Source of the DNA: a virus
Direction: 5' to 3' (one strand)
Length of the DNA: 21,391 nt
Virus record (IMG/VR): IMGVR_UViG_3300037963_002685
Location: 1 to 21,391 of that record
The position numbers were made by a program, and so were the translations under genes. Each line of letters begins with the position of its first letter. Position 1 is the first letter of the stretch. The notes under the pieces were generated by a model that was not told the DNA's origin, made no database searches, and saw only the letters and a program-made list of their open reading frames with translations. Positions 6,728 through 13,610 of the stretch are shown here, one piece after another.

Positions 6728-6754
6728 CAGAATGAGCACTACAAGCCTGTAGTG
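6728..6754 (+). promoter_or_regulatory. 27-bp conserved element, copy 1, before the tubular tail A gene
   Basis: CAGAATGA, GC, then ACTAC-AAGCCT-GTAGT, then G. Here the palindrome extends to CACTACA/TGTAGTG (6737-6743 with 6748-6754). The same architecture, with identical spacing, recurs at 19792-19818 before the fiber gene. It sits just after the capsid terminator and 5 bases before the start codon. A promoter for a phage-encoded RNA polymerase, or an RNA processing hairpin, would fit; which one cannot be decided here. Confidence 0.6.
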
Positions 6755-6759
6755 GTCGA

Positions 6760-7422
6760 ATGGGTACAGCCAATCAAGCGGTCACTCCAGGCAGAACAAC
6801 GCTGCTAGACGCCGTCAACGTCTTGCTGGAGAACATCGGCGAGCAGCCGGTCAACACGCTGGGAAACCAGCAGATCATGGATGCGCGCATCGCAGAGCGC
6901 ACCCTGCTGGAGTTTCACAAGGACGGGCAGGTCAAGGGCTGGAGCTGGAACTCAGAGTTTGACTACCAATTCAATCGGGACTCCACCACCAAGCAGATCA
7001 AGGTGCCCGAAAGCGTGGTGCGCTTTTCGATGGATCCTTATGACTACGCCGGGCGTTTTCAGCTACGCGGTCAAGTCGTGTACGACCGCGAAAACAGGAC
7101 AACGCTGTTGGGTGATGACATTCCCCACCTGCACGCAGACGTCATCTTTTTACTGCCCTGGGATGAAACACCTGAGGCGTACAACCGATGGGTGACGATC
7201 AGGTCGGCGCGTGTGTTCTCCAACCGCGTGCTGGGTTCTGACGCTCTCTACAAGTACACAGCGGAAGACGAGCAAGCGGCAAAGGCAACGCTTGAGCGGA
7301 TGGAGTCCCAGGTCGAGCAGGCCAACATGCTCACCGATGGGCGCAACTACAACCCGTTCCCGACGTTTGCCCCGGCCAGTGGGCTGGCCACACGTCGTAT
7401 CAGTGCTGGGTTGCGCCTCTGA
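6760..7422 (+). CDS. Tail tubular protein A (T7 gp11-like adaptor)
   Basis: Twelve copies form the adaptor ring between portal and nozzle. The 220 residues compare with T7 gp11 (196). Residues 14-35 (LLDAVNVLLENIGEQPVNTL) match T7 'LSAVNDILASIGEPPVSTL'. Next comes KGWSWNSEFDYQ (T7 'RGWTFNIEEG'), then VVYDREN (T7 'YVYDRTS') and a central LPWDETPEAYNRWVTIRSAR (T7 'YDEMPECFRYWIVTKASR'). The C-terminal half keeps the helical 'DE..A...ME' pattern followed by NML.DG. ATG 6760 is the first start after an in-frame TGA at 6733. The 3' arm of the conserved palindrome occupies the usual ribosome-binding zone, so folding could limit initiation. The stop overlaps the next start (TGATG). Confidence 0.95.
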   Translation: MGTANQAVTPGRTTLLDAVNVLLENIGEQPVNTLGNQQIMDARIAERTLLEFHKDGQVKGWSWNSEFDYQFNRDSTTKQIKVPESVVRFSMDPYDYAGRFQLRGQVVYDRENRTTLLGDDIPHLHADVIFLLPWDETPEAYNRWVTIRSARVFSNRVLGSDALYKYTAEDEQAAKATLERMESQVEQANMLTDGRNYNPFPTFAPASGLATRRISAGLRL

Positions 7423-9920
7423 TGTCACTTGTCTCTTACGCCATTCCAAACCTTGCGCAGGGCATCTCGCAGCAGCCTGATGCGCAGCGTGATCCAACGC
7501 AGGGTGAAATCCAGATCAACGGCATGTCGTCGATCCTGGAGGGGCTGCGCAAACGGGACTGCAGCGAAACCATTGCATTGGTGTCGAACACCGACTTTGG
7601 CGACGCGTTTATCCACAGCATCTTGCGTGACAACGTCGAGGAGTATCTCGCCGTTATTACGTCTACGGGTATTCAGGTGTTTGACCTAGATGGCGTCGCG
7701 CAAACCGTCAATGCCCCAGGCGGCTACAGCTATTTGAGCTCAGTCACCAATCCCCGTAGTCACGTCCGGGCAGTGACGATTGCTGATTTCACCTTCATCA
7801 GCAACACCAAAACGTCGCCTGCCATGAATACGGCGACGGCACCTGCAACAGCGCGACCGGCTGCGCATGAGGCGTTGATCTGGGTACGCGCTGCTAACTA
7901 CGGCCAGACCTACACGGTCAACATCAATGGCACGCAAGCAACAGTGCAGACAGCCGTTGCCCCTGTGGTTACTAGCGGCAGCACGGTCACAGAGAACCGC
8001 ATCAGTTCTGCGGAGATTGCACAAAACCTGATTACTGGTCTGGGCTCTATCTCAGGCGTGACGTTGGCGCGCAATGGCTCAGTGATCCACGTCACGTCTA
8101 ACAGCGCTATCACCATCAGCGCCACTGACGCTCGGGCCAACGCTGACATCACCGCAATCCTGAGTCAGGTTCAGGCGTTTACAGAGCTGCCAACGATTGC
8201 GCCGCAGGGCTATCAAGTCGAGATCACAGGCGATCCTGGCAACAACTTTGACGGTTACTACGTCGAGTTCACGCCCAACAGCGGGACGTTCGGCGAAGGC
8301 ACCTGGAGTGAAACCGTCAGTCCTGGCGTTGAGTATCAAATCAACAACACGACAATGCCTCACCTTCTGGTGCGGCTGCCAAACGGCAACTTTCATTTCG
8401 GGCCAGCTGATGGCTCAACGCAAGGCGGCATCACAATTCCGTCCTGGGGCAACCGCGTTGCTGGTGACTACATCACGTCGCCAGATCCCAGTTTTATTGG
8501 CAATCCAATTAACGACATCTTTATCTACAAGAACCGGCTTGGCTTTCTTGCAGATGAAAACGTCATCCTCAGCCGTGTCCGCGAGTTCTATGAGTTCTTC
8601 CCGGAAACAGTCACAACAGTCTTGGATACTGATCCTATTGATGTTGTGGCTAGCAATAACCGGGTATCCGTTCTCCGGTATGCAGTCCCGTACCAAGACG
8701 AACTTATCCTCTTCTCGCCGCAGTATCAGTTTCGTTTCAACGCGGCAGAAACCGTACTGACGCCGGCAACAGCACAGATCACTGTGTTGACTCAGTTTGA
8801 GGTTGACGTTGACGTTAGGCCTCAGCTTGCCGGTGGCGGCATTGTGTTCTGCCAGGCGAACGGCGATTTCACGCAGTTCCGAGAATTTAGTGTTCGGGGT
8901 GCTGGTACGGCGCTGACAGCAGACGCGCAAGACCTCACTGGATACGTCTCGGCGTTTGTGCCCAGCAATGTGTTCAAGCTCACCGTCAACGACACCAGCA
9001 ACGCCGTGTTTGCGTTGAGTGGCGCGACTGGCCATCAAGACAGGATTTACGTCTACAAATATTTCATACGCAACGCAGGCCAGGGCGCAGAGCGTGCGCA
9101 ATCGAGCTGGAGTTATTGGGAGCTAGAGGCTGCAGATGAAATCTTGCAGGTGCTGTGCATTAGGGAGACGTTGTTCTGCCTTGTCCGGTATGGCACCAAG
9201 ATCTACCTAGAAAAGATCCCTGTTCAGGACAGGTCGCCTGAGCCACCAACCAACGCGCCGTATCCGCTGCTGTTGGATCGACGCGTGTCGACAACAACTG
9301 AAACGCCAGCATCAATGCGCGTTTCTGCAGGCACATACAACAGCAACACCAACACGACGACGTGGACGCTGCCGTTTACAGCTACCAGCACAGTGCAGGC
9401 CTGGTCTGGCTACAGCACTACAGGCAACGGTGGCGTGTTGCTTGCCTACATCACCAGCGGAACGTCGATCAGCGCTAATGGCGATTGGTCAAGTCAGCCG
9501 GTGTATTTCGGCGTGCCATACAACTTTCGCTACAGGTTTACGCGATTCAAGCTCTACAAAGAAATTGGCGGGGGCAAGGCGGCCGCAAACGTTGAACGCA
9601 CGCAGGTTCGTAACGCAAAACTTCGCTATCACGAAACAGCTTTTTTCAAAATTCACGTCATCCCGGAAGGCAGGGATACCGGCGTTTATACGTTTGATGC
9701 AACGATCCTTGGCAGCCGTAATTCAGCACTAGGTTCAGCGCAGCCAAACGGTTACAACGTCGATGACAACCGCTTCTACGAAGGTGTGTTCAACATCCCG
9801 ATCATGAGCCGAGGCGAAAGGTGCATGGTCGAGATTCAGAACGACACGCCACACCCCTGCAAGTTCTCGACGTGTGAGTGGATTGCACTGCTCACCGGCA
9901 AGGCGAGAGGGCTGCGATGA
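7422..9920 (+). CDS. Tail tubular protein B (T7 gp12-like nozzle)
   Basis: Six copies form the tail nozzle that carries the fibers. The 832 residues compare with T7 gp12 (794) and the match is visible along the whole length. N-terminal GISQQPDAQRDPTQGEIQING corresponds to T7 'GGISQQPDILRYPDQGSRQVNG'. Then come VFDLDG, NPRSHVRAVTIADFTFI, INDIFIYKNRLGFLADENVI (from about residue 363; T7 'INDVFFFRNRLGFLSGENII'), DTDPIDVVASNNRV and LRYAVPYQDELILFSPQYQF. The middle contains Ser/Thr/Ala-rich beta segments (about 170-260), longer than in T7. It is coupled to the adaptor gene by TGATG and to the next gene by ATGA. The long frames on the other strand across 7740-9101 are shadows. Confidence 0.96.
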   Translation: MSLVSYAIPNLAQGISQQPDAQRDPTQGEIQINGMSSILEGLRKRDCSETIALVSNTDFGDAFIHSILRDNVEEYLAVITSTGIQVFDLDGVAQTVNAPGGYSYLSSVTNPRSHVRAVTIADFTFISNTKTSPAMNTATAPATARPAAHEALIWVRAANYGQTYTVNINGTQATVQTAVAPVVTSGSTVTENRISSAEIAQNLITGLGSISGVTLARNGSVIHVTSNSAITISATDARANADITAILSQVQAFTELPTIAPQGYQVEITGDPGNNFDGYYVEFTPNSGTFGEGTWSETVSPGVEYQINNTTMPHLLVRLPNGNFHFGPADGSTQGGITIPSWGNRVAGDYITSPDPSFIGNPINDIFIYKNRLGFLADENVILSRVREFYEFFPETVTTVLDTDPIDVVASNNRVSVLRYAVPYQDELILFSPQYQFRFNAAETVLTPATAQITVLTQFEVDVDVRPQLAGGGIVFCQANGDFTQFREFSVRGAGTALTADAQDLTGYVSAFVPSNVFKLTVNDTSNAVFALSGATGHQDRIYVYKYFIRNAGQGAERAQSSWSYWELEAADEILQVLCIRETLFCLVRYGTKIYLEKIPVQDRSPEPPTNAPYPLLLDRRVSTTTETPASMRVSAGTYNSNTNTTTWTLPFTATSTVQAWSGYSTTGNGGVLLAYITSGTSISANGDWSSQPVYFGVPYNFRYRFTRFKLYKEIGGGKAAANVERTQVRNAKLRYHETAFFKIHVIPEGRDTGVYTFDATILGSRNSALGSAQPNGYNVDDNRFYEGVFNIPIMSRGERCMVEIQNDTPHPCKFSTCEWIALLTGKARGLR

Positions 9921-10363
9921 GGTGGATTAAGGCAACCGAACAGCGAGCTATCGAGGTTGGCCTAAACCTGCGTGAGCAGGACGTTACGGAGGTATTGCTG
10001 AGCGACGGCATGGCCCCTGTAGAGGCCTGCATGATGAGCTACCGCAACAGCAGCGTGGTGCAGGCCATCGAGGGCGACAGCGGCCGTTGCGTGGCTCTCA
10101 CGGGCATCACTGGCAATCGCATCTGGCTGCTGGGCACAGAGGAGCTAGTCGCCACAAAGAACCATCGTCTACAGCTGTGCAGACATGGTGGAGAATGGGT
10201 CGAGTTTTGCCTTGATTCTGCAGGCGGTTACTTGGAGAATATGGTTTATTCAAAGAACAAAAGGTCCATTCGATGGTTGAAACATTTGGGTTTCACCGTC
10301 GCGCAACCTGAGCCTTACGGTCCAGGGCTTGCGTTGTTCTGTCCGTTCTGGAGGTACGCGTAA
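9917..10363 (+). CDS. gp13-like virion-assembly protein (GNAT-like fold expected)
   Basis: T7 gp13 (138 residues) is needed for proper particle assembly and is reported to have an acetyltransferase-like fold. This 148-residue product has the same size and lies in the same place, between gp12- and gp14-like genes. Residues 108-126 (NMVYSKNKRSIRWLKHLGF) parallel T7 'YVWVGNTSHIRFLKTIGA'. It ends with a hydrophobic strand (GLALFCPFW; T7 'GQFQLFTI'). The upstream part has a GITGNRIWLLGTEEL strand pair (T7 'GNCGDQCWFVTSDQV'). The start is ATG 9917, overlapping the previous stop as ATGA, with GAGAGGG about 6 bases upstream. An earlier in-frame ATG at 9878 lies inside the nozzle gene and has no site. 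A catalytic role is not implied by the sequence. Confidence 0.8.
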   Translation: MRWIKATEQRAIEVGLNLREQDVTEVLLSDGMAPVEACMMSYRNSSVVQAIEGDSGRCVALTGITGNRIWLLGTEELVATKNHRLQLCRHGGEWVEFCLDSAGGYLENMVYSKNKRSIRWLKHLGFTVAQPEPYGPGLALFCPFWRYA

Positions 10364-11187
10364 TGGTCGTTATTTCTGGAACAGCTGCAGCTCTTGGCGC
10401 CGCGCAGTTTGGCCTTGGCGCCGCGCAAAGCATCCTTGGCTATCAAGCCAAGAAACAGGACTACCTAAATCAAACAGCTTTTCAGGACGCCAACGAAAAG
10501 TTTGCGGCCAATCAAGCGACGCTGAACGCAGAGATCGCAGACCTGAACTCCCAGTACAAGTTCTGGGGGCAGACGATCAACTACAACCAAAACCTGGCCT
10601 ACGCCAACTCGCAGCGAAACGTCGAGTTGATGAAAGGCGTGGCCCAGGCGGAAGTGGTGCGGGACACCAGGGCTTCCGCTGGCGCTTCCTACGCCTTGAA
10701 GTCAGAGGCGATTGGGCAGGCCTACGCCGAAACATCCATGCAGGACGCGGTGGCGTTGCAGCAGTACCAATGGCGGTCACTGCAAGCCCGCGCGTCAGTG
10801 CAGGCCAGGGCGACAGCAGGCAAAAGCATTGACCGGATCGTCAACAACTACGCCCGTCAAATGGGCGACTACACGACGCTGCAAGAGATCAACCAAGGCC
10901 TGCGAAAAAGGCAGTATTCGCGGTCGCAAGCCAACGCCATTTCGACGTATCTCAGTCGATACAACAGCCAGCAGCACTACGCGCAAACGCCAGTGCTGGA
11001 CCCGATTGCGCCGTTCCCACCGTTGCCCACATTGATTCAGCCGCCACCGCCATCAATGCGTGGTGGTTCGCCAGGCATTGGTTCTGCGCTGCTTGGTGTT
11101 GGTACTGCCGCGCTTGGCGGCTTCAACACCGCGCTTGGCGCACAAGCCTCCATCAACAAGCTGACTGATCCAGGGACACCCGGCTAA
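10363..11187 (+). CDS. Internal virion protein, T7 gp14-like (ejected outer-membrane conduit component)
   Basis: T7 gp14 (196 residues) is ejected first and is thought to form the outer-membrane part of the DNA conduit. This product has 274 residues. Its N-terminal hydrophobic stretch (about 4-25, ISGTAAALGAAQFGLGAAQS) matches the T7 N-terminal hydrophobic segment. A long helical region follows, with NAEIADLNSQ, ASAGASYALKSEAIG and SIDRIVNNYARQ (T7 'SMDRIKRVTEGQFIRE'). A Pro-rich linker (about 217-235) and a second Gly/Ala-rich hydrophobic segment (about 240-262) extend it beyond T7. Unlike T7 gp14 it does not start with Met-Cys. It is coupled to the gp13-like gene by TAATG. The first helix is encoded partly by a 14-bp direct repeat. 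Confidence 0.85.
   Translation: MVVISGTAAALGAAQFGLGAAQSILGYQAKKQDYLNQTAFQDANEKFAANQATLNAEIADLNSQYKFWGQTINYNQNLAYANSQRNVELMKGVAQAEVVRDTRASAGASYALKSEAIGQAYAETSMQDAVALQQYQWRSLQARASVQARATAGKSIDRIVNNYARQMGDYTTLQEINQGLRKRQYSRSQANAISTYLSRYNSQQHYAQTPVLDPIAPFPPLPTLIQPPPPSMRGGSPGIGSALLGVGTAALGGFNTALGAQASINKLTDPGTPG
10393..10427 (+). repeat. 14-bp direct repeat inside the gp14-like gene
   Basis: CTTGGCGCCGCGCA occurs at 10393-10406 and again at 10414-10427, in frame (21-bp period). It encodes LGAAQ twice in the N-terminal hydrophobic helix. It is a small internal duplication that sets the Gly/Ala spacing of the presumed membrane-active helix. Confidence 0.8.
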
Positions 11188-13607
11188 TGACACAACTACC
11201 ACTGGGCCAAATTGTTCCAGCGGCCAAGCCGCTGTCGACCTTTATTCAGCCTGGCCGTGAGCAGGTTGCTGGCGCAGCTCGGCCAACAGGCATTAGCGGC
11301 ATCAGTGGCGTAAACGCAATTCAGCAACGTGGCCGCGGCAATGTCCAAGGCTTCAACTCTTTCCGTGATCTACAGCAGGCGCTAGAGCCGTTTACTAGAG
11401 AAGCGGTCAAGGCGGCAACGTCCTTTGCCTTGCTGGACGTTCAGAGCAAGATCAAGGAAGGGTTCAGTGAAGAATACGCACGCCTTAAAAATCAATCGGC
11501 AATCGGTGCCGTCCAGCTGCAAAACGACCTTGAGGTTGGCGCAGCAGATGCGGCGCAAGAAATTAGCGAGCTGCAAAAAGTTGACCCAGAGGCAGCGCAG
11601 CTGCTTGCTGACTCCAACCCCTACCGAATGGTTGGTCGTCGTCGTGCTGCCGCGATATTTGCCGGGCAACAGGTTAAATCAATTTTGGAAGGTGACCTTA
11701 TTGAAAATCAAAGTTATCTTTCAACACTCAGGCCAGGCAGCGCTGAGCTGACTGAACGCCGGTCGGAGTTGACGCGGCAAATTGCCACAAGCGTGGGCTT
11801 GACTGGCAATGAGCCTGAGTTTATTAAATACACCGAGAAAAAAATTAACGAGGCTTGGGATAGCTATATCACTAAACAAGCCAAATTTTTTAACAAAGAA
11901 CTTGAGACATCAACAGAAGCGCTAGTTGTTACAAACGTAGGCGGTCAATTTCAAGAATTTATCCTCAACGGAATAGAGCTGGGTGACGGCACCCGGATGT
12001 CAGCAGGCAACCCAAACTTCCCAGCAATAGCCGGAAACGTTCTTGGCAAAACGTTAGACCGTCACATGGCCATGCTCAACCCTGAGCAGCGCAGCCGTGT
12101 GATGAAAAACGTGCAAGAGCAGCTGTTGGGCATGTATGGGGACAACCCTATTGGCTCAATGATTATTGGCCAAATGCGCGTTGGAAATCCAAATTTGCCT
12201 GATGAGGCAAGGCCAACGCTGGCCCAGGCGGCACCGCTAACCATGTTGGAAAACAGCGTGGCCGGCACTGAGCTGCGCGTTAAACAAGCTGACTTGAAAT
12301 CCAGGCAAGCAGAAATTGAGTTCAATCAAAATTTCAATGCTCCAGGTGGTTTGGGTCAAATGGATCTAACAAATCCAGATCGCCCAGCAGCCGTGCAAGA
12401 GGCATTAAGGCAGCTAGAGCTCAGAGGCCACAGAAACCCACAAGGATATTTGCGTGACAGATTGCAAGACGGAGAAGCGTTGAGAGATTTGGCAACACCG
12501 CTAGATCCTTTTGCGGTAGATCAATACGCAGGAGAGATTAAGCAACTGCCTTTGAGCAGTTTTTCGGGAGACGCTCTTGAAGAACTTAGAAACGAAGCAA
12601 GTAAGTTTGTAAAACAGTTGCCGACGCTAGATCAGCGAAAAGAAGCAAGAGACATTATTAACGCTCAAATAGAAGCAAAAACGCAAGAGTTGAGCGAGCT
12701 GCGGACGTACATAACTCCTGCAACAAGAAATGGGACAAAAGTCTTTTTGCAGAACGATGTCGTCCAAAAGTTGCTAGGCAAGCAATCAGCAACTTCATTG
12801 CTTAGCCAGTTGACGGCAGGTAATGACGTCGATTTGAACGCTGCCAACGTCACAGCAGAGCAAGCGCAAAACGCTGTCCTTAGTTACATGAAGCAAGCAA
12901 ACGAAGCGGCGAGAGAAGCGTTGCTGAAACTTCCGGCTGACGCTGACGCTCCCACAAGGGAAAGTGCTGCTTTAGGAGCGGTCAACGCATTTAATAAAAG
13001 TCCTGCGTTTCAGCAGATCATTGACAGCCTTAAGCCACCTAAGCCACCAGCTAAGCAAGCTCCTGCTGGGCCAGCTGTCTACAACACAACGCAGACAAGC
13101 GAGCTTTCTGACTCAGTAATCAAGAATTACGAAAAAGCGCCAGTGCTGTCTGGAGCCTGGGTGGTTCAAGAACTGCGCGCCATCCAGGAAAACAAGCCAT
13201 ATAGCGATGAGCTGAAGCGGGTGGCACAACGCGCAGGCGTTACGCCAGCCAAATACTTATACGAACATCTGCGTCGTTATTACTCCAAGTTCGACGGCAA
13301 CGGTGATTTTCGGCGTGAGCTACAGCTACGAATACGAACAGAACGCGCTAACAAAACAGTCAGTTTCAACCAGCCAGGGCTGTCGTTCGACGGTTCGCGT
13401 GTTGCGATTGCCGATCGCGACATCAGCAAACCCGGAGGCTGGCTAATGAACATGATGGTTGCCGGATACATGACGCCAATGGACCGGCAAATGCTGCGTG
13501 ATTACGCAGAACAAATGCGGCGTCTTGGCACACCAGCAGCTATTGAGGAGCTCAAAAAAATGAATATCCGTTATCGCAACTACGGCATGGCCTTCCCCCT
13601 CGCTTGA
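11187..13607 (+). CDS. Internal virion protein, T7 gp15-like (ejectosome)
   Basis: T7 gp15 (747 residues) forms, with gp16, the periplasmic tube of the ejectosome. This product has 806 residues, is nearly all helical and lacks a signal peptide. Seen: a Pro/Gly-rich N-terminus with KPLSTFIQPG, a helix region starting near residue 55 (FRDLQQALEPFTREAVKAA), NPYRMVGRRRAAAIFAGQQV (about 145-165), and a C-terminal domain ending MRYRNYGMAFP-like after a MNMMVAGYMTPMDRQ segment. The order gp14-gp15-gp16 and the size identify it more firmly than any single motif. The middle (about 11680-13000) is visibly richer in A/T at third positions than the flanks. It is coupled to gp14 by TAATG. Confidence 0.85.
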   Translation: MTQLPLGQIVPAAKPLSTFIQPGREQVAGAARPTGISGISGVNAIQQRGRGNVQGFNSFRDLQQALEPFTREAVKAATSFALLDVQSKIKEGFSEEYARLKNQSAIGAVQLQNDLEVGAADAAQEISELQKVDPEAAQLLADSNPYRMVGRRRAAAIFAGQQVKSILEGDLIENQSYLSTLRPGSAELTERRSELTRQIATSVGLTGNEPEFIKYTEKKINEAWDSYITKQAKFFNKELETSTEALVVTNVGGQFQEFILNGIELGDGTRMSAGNPNFPAIAGNVLGKTLDRHMAMLNPEQRSRVMKNVQEQLLGMYGDNPIGSMIIGQMRVGNPNLPDEARPTLAQAAPLTMLENSVAGTELRVKQADLKSRQAEIEFNQNFNAPGGLGQMDLTNPDRPAAVQEALRQLELRGHRNPQGYLRDRLQDGEALRDLATPLDPFAVDQYAGEIKQLPLSSFSGDALEELRNEASKFVKQLPTLDQRKEARDIINAQIEAKTQELSELRTYITPATRNGTKVFLQNDVVQKLLGKQSATSLLSQLTAGNDVDLNAANVTAEQAQNAVLSYMKQANEAAREALLKLPADADAPTRESAALGAVNAFNKSPAFQQIIDSLKPPKPPAKQAPAGPAVYNTTQTSELSDSVIKNYEKAPVLSGAWVVQELRAIQENKPYSDELKRVAQRAGVTPAKYLYEHLRRYYSKFDGNGDFRRELQLRIRTERANKTVSFNQPGLSFDGSRVAIADRDISKPGGWLMNMMVAGYMTPMDRQMLRDYAEQMRRLGTPAAIEELKKMNIRYRNYGMAFPLA

Positions 13608-13610
13608 CCT

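Noticed and set aside
8415-9101. Minus-strand 228-residue frame inside the nozzle gene
   Set aside because: It overlaps the most conserved part of the gp12-like protein and shows no recognisable domain. It is a shadow.
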